From NCBI RefSeq assembly GCF_000015725.1, contig NC_008825.1, positions 3,038,001-3,102,000 on the forward strand: DNA of 64,000 nt, written 5' to 3'. The notes below the pieces were generated by a model, which made no database searches, was not told the DNA's origin, and saw nothing but the letters and a program-made list of their open reading frames with translations. The position numbers and the translations under genes were made by a program. How positions within the stretch are numbered: position 1 is the stretch's first letter; every line of letters begins with the position of its first letter. Below are positions 10,568 through 18,658 of this stretch, in pieces. The DNA comes from Methylibium petroleiphilum PM1 (GTDB taxonomy: Bacteria; Pseudomonadota; Gammaproteobacteria; Burkholderiales; Burkholderiaceae_C).

Positions 10568-13500
10568 TCATGAAAGTACACCGATGTTCGTCGACCGCGG
10601 CTCCAGCGACACCAGGCCGGGCGGACGCAGGCTCACGCAAGCCAGCACACCGCCGGCATCCGGCGCCAGGCCGAAAGTTGCGGTACGCCGCGGCAGCAGC
10701 GCTCGAACCAGTCCCAGTCCGTAGACCCCCGCAGCCACCCGGTCGAGGCTGAAGCCCTCGGGCAACCGCCCCTCGTTCCGGATCTCGATGCGCGCTTCCT
10801 CGGCCGCGCTGACGAGCCGGCACTCGACCGCGCCGTTGCCGTGCTTCAGCGCATTGCCCAGCAGCTCGTTGAGCGTCAGCGCGATCGGGATCGCCTCGGC
10901 CTCGGGCAGGGCCCAGCGCGGCGCCTCGCCGTCCGGCAGTTCCACAGTGATGGTCCGGTCGCTGCCGCGCTGCAGGTTGGTCGAGATCGCGCCGACCAGG
11001 CTGGCCAGTTGCACCGGCCCCTGCGAGCCCACCTGCAGGCCATAGACCTGGGCGATCGCCTGCACCTGTGCCACGGCCTCGTGGATGGCCGGCGCCACCT
11101 CGGGGCGCCGCTGGGCGATCTGCGTCAGCAGGCCGGCCACGCCTTGCAGGTTGTTCTTGATGCGGTGATGGACCTCCTTCACCAGCATCTCGCGCTGCGC
11201 GATCGCAGCCTCCAGGCGTGCCGCCTGGGCGGCACGCTGCTCCGTCACATCGACCGCCACCAGCAGCACCTCGTCCGGGACCTCGCCGGGCTGCCCGAGC
11301 GGCAGGTAGCGTGCCTCCCAGACCAGCGGGCGCCCTTCATGCTCGAAGCGGTACTCGCGCAGCGTGACATCACCGCCCTGGCCGGCGTCGAGCGCCGCCT
11401 GCAGGTCGGCGCGGATCACGTCACCACCGATCGGCAACGGCAGTTCCTCCGGCCGGCGGCCGACCAGCATCTCGCCCGGCAGGCCGGCTGCAGCGGCAAC
11501 CTGCGGATTGGCCTGCCGCAACTCGCCGCTGGCCGCATCGAACAGGGCAATCGCCAACGGCGCCAGGTCGATGACCCGCTGCAGCGAGGCCTGCGCCTGC
11601 GCGCTGCGCGCCTCGGCGCGGCGGCGGCGGTCGATGTCGAGCAGCGCATACGTGAGCTGCGGTTGCTCGGCATCGCCGGTCGGAACCACATTACCGACCA
11701 CCCAGAAGGCTCGGCCATCGCGCGCCTGCACGCGACACTCGAAGCTGCCGGCCGCCGCTTCGGTGCGCAGGTCGGGTGACGCCAGCCGCGCTTCGACCTG
11801 GCGGAACGGGTGTTGAGGATCGCTGGTCGCCACGCAGCACAAGGGGAAGTGCTGAAAATCGGCCAGATCACCGCCGAACATGCGGCGCGCCGAACGGTTC
11901 ATCCACTCGATGCCCCCCTGCCCCACGGTGACGATGCCGACGAATACCGAGTCGAGGATGGCCCGGGTGAGTTCGGCCTGCTGTGCCATGGCCGATTCCG
12001 TGCGCTCGCGCTCGTCGGCGAGACGCTCCAACTGCGCCTGCTGGCGCTTCAGGCGCGTGATGTCGGACAGCACCGCCACCACCTCGGCGTCAGGGCCGGG
12101 GGGGCCGATGCGGCGCGCCGCCAGCGACACCCAGTGCGGTTCGTGCTGCGGCAGCAGGATCTCGATCTCCGTCTCGTAGACGCCGGACTCGAGCAACGCC
12201 AGCTCGGCGTCTTCCACCGCGAGCCGCGCCTGCGGCTGGCCGGCGAACAGCTCGCGCACGCTGCACCCGGCCACGGCGCCCGAGGTGGTGCCGAGCATGC
12301 GTTCGAAGCTGCGATTGCAGCGCACCAACGTGTTGCCGCGCAGGAAGGCGATGCCGGCACTCGAGCTCTCGAGGATGCTGCTCAGCTCCCGCAGCAGCTC
12401 TTCGCTGCGAGCGCGGCTATGTTCCTGCTCCGTGACGTCGAGCGTGACCACCGAGGGGTCGCCGTCCCCGTCCGGCCGTGGCGACACGCGCGTGAGCAGC
12501 CAGCGCATGCCCAGTTCGGGATGGCGGATCGCGTAGCGCGCCTGAGCCGCCTCGCCGGCGCGCAGCGCCCGCTGCAGCCGCTCGAACTCGGGCAGCGAAT
12601 CGGACAGCACCAGATCGCGGCTGACGCTCTGCAGCGCCACACCGACGCCGGCCGCGTCGACCAGCGCCCCGAGTTGGGCCTGCGCCAGATCGAGCGCCTG
12701 CTCCGCGCTGAGATCCTCGATCACCGCGATGTAGCGCGACTCGCTACCGGCCACGGCATCGGTGCAGCGCACCCTCGCCCGCAGATGGCGGGGAGAGCGG
12801 GAGCGCGCCCCTGGCAAGGCCGCGACCCAGCCGCGACGCTCGGCGGCCTCGCCACCCGGCTGCAGCGCACCGAGGCTGCGCGGCCCATGCCAGCCCAGCA
12901 GGTCGTTCAGTCCCGGGGGAGCCTCGCTCAACAGCACCGGCACCCGACCGACCAGGGCCTCGAAAACGGCGTTGCTGCGCAGCACGAGGCCGGCGCCGTC
13001 GAAGGCCAGCATGCCGACCGGGCTGAGCTCGAACCACTGATCGAGCTCGCTGAGTGAACGCTCCGCCCGCTCTCGGGCCGCCCTCTCGGCGGTGCAGTCC
13101 TGCATCACCGTCAGGCACAGTGCACGGCCCTCGGTGTCCGTGACCTGACGCCGCGCCCCGCGGAACCAGCGGTCACGCCCCTGCGCGTCGACCAGACGGC
13201 GCTCCATCAGCGCCGGCAGTTCAGCGCCTGCCGGCGGGTCGCGGGTGGATTCCCACAGCAGGTGGTCCTCGATCGGCACCAGCGTCAGCGTGTCCATGCC
13301 GACGAGGCGGTTGCGCGACCAGCCGGTGTAGTCGACGAAGGCCTGGTTGACGTCGACGATGCGGAAGTGGCCGTCTTCCAGGATGGCAGGAAACGGCGAG
13401 TGCCAGTACAGCCGGCGCACCTCGGCGAGCGGTTCCGCCGCGGTCTGCACCGCGGCCGCCACGCGCTCGCGCCGCGCTGGCGGCAGGCGCAGGGCCCAGC

Positions 13501-13867
13501 GCTGGGCGCTGAGCTGGCTGAGCGCGGCATCGGGAAAGCTGCTCAGCAGCTCGTCTGCCCGGCCCTCCAGCACATCCAGGACCCAGGACACCAGACCGCC
13601 GTCGATCACCGGTGGCAGATCTTCCAGCGGCATGCCCGGCTCGAACGGGAACAGCCTCAGGGCGGCCGTGTTGGCGAAACGCACGCGCGCCTGCGCGTCG
13701 AGCATCAGCAGGGGGTCGTTCAGTGTGTCGAGAAAGCCGTGCCACAGAACCACGGCGTCGGCAGCGCTCACCGGTGGCGGCTGGGCAGGAAGGGCAGCGG
13801 GAGTGACCAAAGGCACGGGCTCGGACAGCAACTGCTCGGCCAGGCAGGAGGCCTGGGCAACTGTCAC
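10568..13867 (-). CDS. Multi-PAS sensor kinase of the HisKA_2 type
   Basis: A soluble kinase of about 1100 residues with a series of PAS/PAC modules (roughly five or six; for example one ending in VTEQEHSRARSEELL and one ending in DIDRRRRAEARSAQAQ) and a C-terminal HisKA_2/HATPase unit. The phospho-acceptor helix EVHHRIKNNLQG lies about 200 residues from the end, followed by the N box LNELLGNALKHG. There are no membrane helices. The start is uncertain: the frame is open to a GTG at 13921 that sits inside a terminator, so the GTG at 13867 is used here. The next gene is the ANTAR regulator, the likely phosphorylation target. Confidence 0.85.
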   Translation of the reverse strand: MTVAQASCLAEQLLSEPVPLVTPAALPAQPPPVSAADAVVLWHGFLDTLNDPLLMLDAQARVRFANTAALRLFPFEPGMPLEDLPPVIDGGLVSWVLDVLEGRADELLSSFPDAALSQLSAQRWALRLPPARRERVAAAVQTAAEPLAEVRRLYWHSPFPAILEDGHFRIVDVNQAFVDYTGWSRNRLVGMDTLTLVPIEDHLLWESTRDPPAGAELPALMERRLVDAQGRDRWFRGARRQVTDTEGRALCLTVMQDCTAERAARERAERSLSELDQWFELSPVGMLAFDGAGLVLRSNAVFEALVGRVPVLLSEAPPGLNDLLGWHGPRSLGALQPGGEAAERRGWVAALPGARSRSPRHLRARVRCTDAVAGSESRYIAVIEDLSAEQALDLAQAQLGALVDAAGVGVALQSVSRDLVLSDSLPEFERLQRALRAGEAAQARYAIRHPELGMRWLLTRVSPRPDGDGDPSVVTLDVTEQEHSRARSEELLRELSSILESSSAGIAFLRGNTLVRCNRSFERMLGTTSGAVAGCSVRELFAGQPQARLAVEDAELALLESGVYETEIEILLPQHEPHWVSLAARRIGPPGPDAEVVAVLSDITRLKRQQAQLERLADERERTESAMAQQAELTRAILDSVFVGIVTVGQGGIEWMNRSARRMFGGDLADFQHFPLCCVATSDPQHPFRQVEARLASPDLRTEAAAGSFECRVQARDGRAFWVVGNVVPTGDAEQPQLTYALLDIDRRRRAEARSAQAQASLQRVIDLAPLAIALFDAASGELRQANPQVAAAAGLPGEMLVGRRPEELPLPIGGDVIRADLQAALDAGQGGDVTLREYRFEHEGRPLVWEARYLPLGQPGEVPDEVLLVAVDVTEQRAAQAARLEAAIAQREMLVKEVHHRIKNNLQGVAGLLTQIAQRRPEVAPAIHEAVAQVQAIAQVYGLQVGSQGPVQLASLVGAISTNLQRGSDRTITVELPDGEAPRWALPEAEAIPIALTLNELLGNALKHGNGAVECRLVSAAEEARIEIRNEGRLPEGFSLDRVAAGVYGLGLVRALLPRRTATFGLAPDAGGVLACVSLRPPGLVSLEPRSTNIGVLS

Positions 13868-13885
13868 GGAGTGTAAGGTCAAGGA

Positions 13886-13905
13886 GCCTGTCGGACAGGC
13901 TGTCC
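13886..13905. promoter_or_regulatory. Two overlapping perfect inverted repeats, operator-like
   Basis: GCCTGTC-G-GACAGGC (13886-13900) overlaps GGACAG-G-CTGTCC (13893-13905), so three alternating CTGTC/GACAG half-sites lie side by side just upstream of the preferred start of the multi-PAS kinase gene. This looks like a binding site for a dimeric repressor. The same half-site (CTGTCC/GGACAG) forms the palindrome at 63101. If the kinase starts at 13921, the repeats would be inside its coding region. Confidence 0.4.
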
Positions 13906-13910
13906 CGACT

Positions 13911-13941
13911 GTGGAAAACACGGGCGGGGGCCCGCCCCGCC
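13911..13941 (-). terminator. Rho-independent terminator after ycgR
   Basis: On the minus strand the stem GGCGGGG/CCCCGCC (13923-13941, 5-base loop) is followed by CGTGTTTTCC. It sits 27 bases after the ycgR stop and separates the flagellar block from the kinase gene. Confidence 0.6.
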
Positions 13942-13967
13942 TCCGGGCCGAGCGGCCTGCCGGACCG

Positions 13968-14723
13968 TCACAAGGACAGCAGGCGCCGCCGCTTCTGCGT
14001 CTGGTCGATGTAGCGTTGCAGCGCGCGCTCGCCGTCGCCGCCGAGGTTCAGCATCTCGCAGCCCAGCCGCGCGCCGCGCGACTCGTGGTGCAGCAGCGTC
14101 ACGTGGTGGACGATCAGGCCGCTTTGCAGGCGGGTGTCGCCGTCCAGGTCGACCTGCACCTGCGCGATCTGCACGCCCGGCTCGATCGGCGGCACATCGT
14201 CGGGCAGGAACAGCGCAACGCCGCCGATGCTCACGTCGAGCACGCGCAGGCTCAGCTGCATGTCGGGCAGCGCCGGATGACGCAGCGTGGCGGTCGGGCT
14301 GGTGTTGAGCAGCGGCCGCACGCGGTAGCTGCCGCGTCGCTGGAAACGGTAGAGCTCGCGCGGGAAGCGCGCATTCAGCGCGCTGGCGCGTCCGCTGTGC
14401 ACCAGCACCAGGTCGTGCAGGTCGAACTGGAGCTTGACGCTGTCGAGGTAGCCCACCGCGACCACCTCCTCGCTCTCCAGCAGGCGCTGGAGCTTGATGT
14501 CGCCGCCGTCGGCACTCAGGCACAGCAGCCCCCGCGCCGGGTCCAGTGCCCACACAGTGGTCGTGTAGGCGGCGCCCTCCGGTGAGCTGAGGCTCAACAG
14601 CACGTTGCCGTCGGCGCATTGCTTGAGCAGGCTGAACACCTCGGCCGGCGCGCTCACCCTGAATTCACCCAGGCCATGGGGAGAACCGCTCATGGCCTCC
14701 AGCGGCATCGGCAGCGTTTCCAT
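13968..14723 (-). CDS. ycgR: Flagellar brake protein YcgR (c-di-GMP effector)
   Basis: A 251-residue cytoplasmic protein. YcgR binds c-di-GMP and then slows the flagellar motor by contacting the rotor/stator. The N-terminal YcgR domain spans about 20-125 and the PilZ domain about 127-245. The c-di-GMP motif is visible as RRGSYR (129-134) and DVSIGG (163-168). It is last in the minus-strand run fliD-fliS-fliT-ycgR and is followed by a terminator. Its position within the flagellar genes and next to several c-di-GMP enzymes fits a role in stopping swimming at high c-di-GMP. Confidence 0.92.
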   Translation of the reverse strand: METLPMPLEAMSGSPHGLGEFRVSAPAEVFSLLKQCADGNVLLSLSSPEGAAYTTTVWALDPARGLLCLSADGGDIKLQRLLESEEVVAVGYLDSVKLQFDLHDLVLVHSGRASALNARFPRELYRFQRRGSYRVRPLLNTSPTATLRHPALPDMQLSLRVLDVSIGGVALFLPDDVPPIEPGVQIAQVQVDLDGDTRLQSGLIVHHVTLLHHESRGARLGCEMLNLGGDGERALQRYIDQTQKRRRLLSL

Positions 14724-14773
14724 CGCTCGGATTCTCTCGGCAGCAGTCTGATGGGAATCGGGTTCGGTTTCGA

Positions 14774-15073
14774 TCAGTGCAGCATCTTCGGCCGGCCGGC
14801 CAGGAGCTGATCGAGGTCCTCGAGCCAGGGCTCGGCCAGGGTACGGACCTCGGCGTCGTTGACGAGAATGCGCTTCATGATGCGGGTCTTGAGCTGGCGC
14901 TCGTCCGCGCCGAGTTCACGGGTCGCCGCAGCCTGCTTGAGCTGATTGATCAGCACCGCGCAGGCCCCTTCGAGCTTGACGACCTGGTCCCAGTTGCCGC
15001 CGCGCGCGGCCTCGAGCATCTGCTCGCTGGCGCGTTCGATGGCCTCGTAGTAGTTCAGCAATGGCGTACTCAT
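14774..15073 (-). CDS. fliT: Flagellar protein FliT
   Basis: A 99-residue helical protein beginning MSTPLLNYYEAIERASEQM. FliT is the export chaperone of the filament cap FliD and, in enterobacteria, an FlhDC antagonist. Length and the helical pattern fit the family, and the order fliD-fliS-fliT supports it; sequence conservation in FliT is low, so context carries much of the call. The start at 15073 is chosen over an upstream in-frame ATG at 15160 because the latter would overlap fliS and add an Arg/Pro-rich extension. Confidence 0.82.
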   Translation of the reverse strand: MSTPLLNYYEAIERASEQMLEAARGGNWDQVVKLEGACAVLINQLKQAAATRELGADERQLKTRIMKRILVNDAEVRTLAEPWLEDLDQLLAGRPKMLH

Positions 15074-15110
15074 CGAAAACTTCCTTGTCGATGGATCGTC
15101 GTCGGGGCGC

Positions 15111-15545
15111 TCAGCGAACCGCCGGCACGTCGCTTTGGGCGCGGATCGTCGACCAGGCATCGCGCAGCGGCTCGATCAGGCTGACGCATTCGGCCAGCGC
15201 GGCATCGTCGTTGCGCAGGTTGGCCTGCATCAGGCGCGTGCTGACATAGCTGTAGAGCGATGACAGCTGCTCGGTCAGGGCGCCGCCGGCCGGGCTCAGC
15301 CCGCCCTTGAGTCCTTCCTCGACGATACGGACCGCCCGGCTCAGTTCGTGTGCCTTGCGCTCGATCTGGCCATCGCGCAGTGCGCCGCGCGCACGCGCCA
15401 CGGCATCGAGCAATCCGGTGAACAGCATCGCGACCAGCTGGTGGGGCGAGGCGCCGCCGATACCGGTCTCGACGCCGACCAGGTTGTAGGCCTGGCTGGA
15501 GGCGTGGTGGCGCGACGGCGAGTAGGGGCTGCTCTGGGCAAACAT
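15111..15545 (-). CDS. fliS: Flagellin export chaperone FliS
   Basis: A 144-residue cytoplasmic chaperone that keeps flagellin unpolymerised before export. The FliS core is clear: AYNLVGVETGIGGASPHQLV followed by MLFTGLLDAVARARGAL and later LSSLYSYVSTRLMQAN. The start MFAQSSPYSPS at 15545 is chosen over an upstream in-frame ATG (15617) because a FliA promoter lies between them at 15581-15608. It is followed after 37 bases by fliT. Confidence 0.93.
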   Translation of the reverse strand: MFAQSSPYSPSRHHASSQAYNLVGVETGIGGASPHQLVAMLFTGLLDAVARARGALRDGQIERKAHELSRAVRIVEEGLKGGLSPAGGALTEQLSSLYSYVSTRLMQANLRNDDAALAECVSLIEPLRDAWSTIRAQSDVPAVR

Positions 15546-15580
15546 GACTGAAGGTCCGGCATTCGAGTGGGGCTGAGTGT

Positions 15581-15608
15581 TTATCGGCCGCTGCGCGCCC
15601 GGTCTTGA
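15581..15608 (-). promoter_or_regulatory. FliA (sigma-28) promoter of fliST
   Basis: Minus strand: TCAAGACC, 12-base spacer, GCCGATAA. The -10 matches the sigma-28 consensus exactly; the spacer is one base longer than in the other FliA sites of this window. It ends 35 bases before the fliS start codon. Confidence 0.7.
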
Positions 15609-15675
15609 GCGCCACACACTCGAAAATCGCCCTGCGTTTCAACCGATCCCGCGAATGCGCGGATCGGGAACGACC

Positions 15676-17109
15676 TCAGTTGTCGCTCTTCTTGTAGAGG
15701 TTCGACAGGCCGTCCAGTTGCTGGGTCATGTAGGTCGACAGGGCGCTCAGTTTCGCCATCTGGGTGTCCAGCGCCGTGTACTGCTGGGTCAGCCGGACCT
15801 GCATGCGGTCGGCACGGTCGTTGACCTTGTCCTGGTCATCCTGGTTGCGCTCCAGACGGGCCTTGAGCCCGGCGTTGCGGCTGGCGATCACGCCCTCGGT
15901 GCCGGTCGACATGTCGGCCAGCTTCTGGAAACGCACGCCCAGGCCCGTCGACGCGGGGTTCGCCGTGTCGTTTGTCGTGAAGAGCTTCGACAGCTCGGCC
16001 GGCTTCGCGAGCGCCGCGTCGAGCTTGGCGTTGTCGAGCACGATGGAACCGTCGCGCTGCACGTTGAAGCCGATGTCCGACAGGCGGGTCAGCTCGGCCG
16101 AGGCCGCGCTGTCCTGGCGCAGCATGGCGCGGAACTGATTGCGCAGCCCCACGGCGGCGCTGTCGCCCTGCAAGGTGCCGCCGATCTTGTTCTCCTCGTC
16201 GTACTTGGTCTGCGTGACCAAGTAGGTGTTGAGCGCGTTGTAGGCGTCGGAGAACTTCTTGATCGCGTCGCGCATCGTCCCGGTGTTCGTCGTGACATTC
16301 ACGGTGACCGGTGCGGTGGTGACCTTCACGAGATCGAGCGTCACGCCGTCCAGCGTGCCCGTCAGGCGGTTCGTGGGCGACTCGATCGCCAGGCCGTTGA
16401 TCGATGCGAGGGCATTGACCGCGGCCTGCGTCTGCGTCATCGGGTTGGCACCGCTGGCCGGGTCGTAGGCCAGGCCCGTCAGCGCCCCGGTGGCATCGCT
16501 GACGGCGACGCGCAGGGTGCTGTCCAGTCCGGTCGTGGTGCTGGTCAGCGTGAGGCGGGCACCGTTCGCGTCGCGCACGATCGCCGCCGAGACTCCGGCG
16601 TTCGCCGCATTGATCTGCGTCTTCACCTGCTCGAGCGTCGTGCCCTCCGCGAACTCGAGTTCGAGCGTCGTCGATCCGGTCTTCGGGGTGAACGCCGGAT
16701 CGTTCGCGACGTTGTAGCCGCCGAGTTCGATCGTCATCTTGCCGGCACCGACCACGTCGGTCGGCGCGGTGAACACCGCCGAGGCCAGGCTCTGCGCGCG
16801 TGCGATCTGGGAGACGCTGACCGAATAGCTGCCGATGGCGGCGCCCGCGCTGGCGGTGGCGGCGACCGAGGTGGCGTCGCTGGTGCCTGCCGACGCCGCT
16901 TGCCACAGGGTGGGCTTGGCGAGCGCCTTCGCAGCGTCGCCGACGGCGGACACCAGGCTCTGCAACTGACCGTAGGCAGAGACCTGGGTCTGCATGAACG
17001 TCGCCGCGGTCTGCATCTTCTCCAGCGGCTTGCGCTCCAGCGCCACGAGCTGCGAGACGATGCTGCTGACGTCGAGGCCGCTGCCGAGACCGGGTGAAGA
17101 AATGGCCAT
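15676..17109 (-). CDS. fliD: Flagellar filament cap protein FliD (HAP2)
   Basis: A 477-residue secreted protein that forms the cap under which flagellin subunits fold. The N-terminus MAISSPGLGSGLDVSSIVSQL is the hallmark FliD start, and the C-terminal coiled segment (LTQQYTALDTQMAKLSALSTYMTQQLDGL) is typical of FliD_C. A flagellin hook IN-type segment is seen at about 170-220. It has no cleavable signal, as expected for type III export. It carries its own FliA promoter at 17137-17163. Confidence 0.95.
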   Translation of the reverse strand: MAISSPGLGSGLDVSSIVSQLVALERKPLEKMQTAATFMQTQVSAYGQLQSLVSAVGDAAKALAKPTLWQAASAGTSDATSVAATASAGAAIGSYSVSVSQIARAQSLASAVFTAPTDVVGAGKMTIELGGYNVANDPAFTPKTGSTTLELEFAEGTTLEQVKTQINAANAGVSAAIVRDANGARLTLTSTTTGLDSTLRVAVSDATGALTGLAYDPASGANPMTQTQAAVNALASINGLAIESPTNRLTGTLDGVTLDLVKVTTAPVTVNVTTNTGTMRDAIKKFSDAYNALNTYLVTQTKYDEENKIGGTLQGDSAAVGLRNQFRAMLRQDSAASAELTRLSDIGFNVQRDGSIVLDNAKLDAALAKPAELSKLFTTNDTANPASTGLGVRFQKLADMSTGTEGVIASRNAGLKARLERNQDDQDKVNDRADRMQVRLTQQYTALDTQMAKLSALSTYMTQQLDGLSNLYKKSDN

Positions 17110-17136
17110 GCTGAGTCCGGACGGATTGATGAGGAG

Positions 17137-17163
17137 CTATCGGCGCTCGCGCAGAAAACTGAA
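17137..17163 (-). promoter_or_regulatory. FliA (sigma-28) promoter of fliD
   Basis: Minus strand: TTCAGTTT, 11-base spacer, GCCGATAG, one mismatch from the GCCGATAA consensus -10 and with the canonical spacing. It lies 28 bases upstream of the fliD ATG. Its -35 box coincides with the T-rich tail of the flagellin terminator. Confidence 0.75.
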
Positions 17164-17204
17164 GCCGCGGGCCCGGCGCCGTCAGGCACCGGACAGCCGC
17201 GGCT
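17152..17204 (-). terminator. Terminator after the first flagellin gene
   Basis: On the minus strand AGCCGCGG pairs with CCGCGGCT, with inner GC pairing around the loop TGAC, followed by TTCAGTTTTC. It is placed 28 bases after the flagellin stop. The T-tract overlaps the -35 region of the fliD promoter, so the junction is both an end and a start of transcription. Confidence 0.7.
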
Positions 17205-17231
17205 CTCCGAAGCAGGTCGCCGGAAGGCGTC

Positions 17232-18446
17232 TTACTTGAGCAGCGACAGCACCTGCTGAGGCAGCTGGTTGGCCTGCGCCACCATCGCGGTGCCGGCCTG
17301 CTGCAGGATCTGGGCGCGGGACAGGTTCGCCGTTTCCATCGCGAAGTCGGCGTCCATGATGCGGCCACGCGCGGCCGACAGGTTCTCGGCCTGGATCTGG
17401 ATGTTCGACACCGCGTTCTCGAAGCGGCTCTGCAGCGCGCCGAGCGTGCCGCGTGCGCCGTTGATCTGGTCGAGCGCGCTGTCGATCTTCTTGATCGACA
17501 CCCAGGTGGCGGAATCGGTCTCGATGTTCAAGTCGCTCAGGCCGATGTCGTCGGCGACCTCGGCGATCGCGTCGCCTTCGTCCAGGCCCGTCGTCGCCGT
17601 GGTGAAGCCGGTGAACTCCACCGCCAGCGCCGCGCCCGCAGCATCCAGCTTGGATGCCTTGATGTCGAGCTTGAAGGTCCCGTCGTCGTTCTTCACCAGG
17701 TAGGCGGAGACGCCGGTGTCCGTGGTCTTGCGGTTGATCGCCTCGGCGATCTGGCCCAGGCGTTCGGTTTCGGTGCTGGCCTCGGCGATCGGGCCGACCT
17801 CGACGATCTGCTCGTTCGCGCCACCGCCGTCGATCGTGATCTGCAGGTCGCCGTCGGCGATCGCGGCCAGGTCCGTGATGGTCGTGCCGTCGAGCGTCAG
17901 GTCGGCACTCGCGCCCTCGGCGTAGGTGATCTTCGAGAGCACCGCCGCGGTGGCGTTGGTCAGGCTGCCGACGGTGATCGCATCGCCGGAGTTGGCCCCG
18001 ACCTGGAAGGTCGCCGCAGTGAAGGAGCCGTCGAGCAGCTTCTTGCCGTTGAAGCTGGTCTGCTTGGCCACGCGGTCGATTTCGTCGCGCAGCTGGTTCA
18101 CTTCGGCCTGCAGCGCCTTGCGGTCGTCGGCGCTGTTGGTGGCGTTGGCCGATTGCACCGCCAGTTCGCGCATCCGCTGCAGCATGTCGCCCAGCTTGCC
18201 CAGCGCGCCTTCGGCGGTCTGGGCCAGCGAGATGCCGTCGTTGGCGTTGCGCGCCGCGACGTTCAGGCCGCGCACCTGGGTGTTCATGCGCTCGGCGATC
18301 GCCAGGCCGGCGGCATCGTCCTTCGCGCTGTTGACGCGCAGACCCGACGACAGCCGCTGCATCGAGGTGGCCAGCGAGGACTGACTGGTGTTCAGGTTCC
18401 GCTGGGCATTCAGCGAGATGACGTTCGTGTTGATGGTCTGGGCCAT
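17232..18446 (-). CDS. fliC: Flagellin
   Basis: A 404-residue filament subunit. The conserved N-terminal D0/D1 ([18 protein letters not shown] to about 150) and C-terminal D1/D0 ([20 protein letters not shown] to the [10 protein letters not shown] end) are intact; the variable middle holds a flagellin_IN segment ([18 protein letters not shown]). [10 protein letters not shown] matches the TLR5-recognised segment of beta/gammaproteobacterial flagellins. A second flagellin of identical length lies upstream on the same strand; the two differ mainly in the middle. A hairpin with a TTCG loop lies in its leader (about 18470-18492). Confidence 0.96.
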   Translation of the reverse strand: MAQTINTNVISLNAQRNLNTSQSSLATSMQRLSSGLRVNSAKDDAAGLAIAERMNTQVRGLNVAARNANDGISLAQTAEGALGKLGDMLQRMRELAVQSANATNSADDRKALQAEVNQLRDEIDRVAKQTSFNGKKLLDGSFTAATFQVGANSGDAITVGSLTNATAAVLSKITYAEGASADLTLDGTTITDLAAIADGDLQITIDGGGANEQIVEVGPIAEASTETERLGQIAEAINRKTTDTGVSAYLVKNDDGTFKLDIKASKLDAAGAALAVEFTGFTTATTGLDEGDAIAEVADDIGLSDLNIETDSATWVSIKKIDSALDQINGARGTLGALQSRFENAVSNIQIQAENLSAARGRIMDADFAMETANLSRAQILQQAGTAMVAQANQLPQQVLSLLK

Positions 18447-18491
18447 GGAAATGCTCCTTGAAGAATCGAGGATCTCCGGCCCGAAGCCGGC

Positions 18492-18518
18492 TTACCTGTT
18501 CGGTGTAGCCATTCTTGG
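18492..18518 (-). promoter_or_regulatory. Possible weak FliA promoter of fliC
   Basis: Minus strand: CCAAGAAT, 11-base spacer, ACAGGTAA. The -35 half resembles the other FliA sites of the window and the spacing is exact, but the -10 matches only 5 of 8 consensus bases. I found no better candidate before this gene. Confidence 0.35.
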
Positions 18519-18584
18519 TGACCTGCGGGGGTGACGATGGATCGAAAAGAGGCCGACTTCCGGCGCATTTCGGCCCCGGAAAGC

Positions 18585-18612
18585 AAAAGGCCCCGTCCTG
18601 ACGGACGGGGCC
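18585..18612 (-). terminator. Terminator after the second flagellin gene
   Basis: On the minus strand GGCCCCGTCC pairs with GGACGGGGCC around a 4-base loop (18589-18612), followed by TTTTGC. This is a strong intrinsic terminator, 46 bases after the flagellin stop, so the two flagellin genes are separately transcribed. Confidence 0.85.
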
Positions 18613-18658
18613 CGAGGATCCCGGGGCCGGCGGCCCGGAGGCCGCCGCGGGAGGCCGA

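Noticed and set aside
18470-18492. Hairpin before fliC as a terminator
   Set aside because: The stem with TTCG loop has no T-tract and lies in the leader of fliC; it is more likely an mRNA structure.
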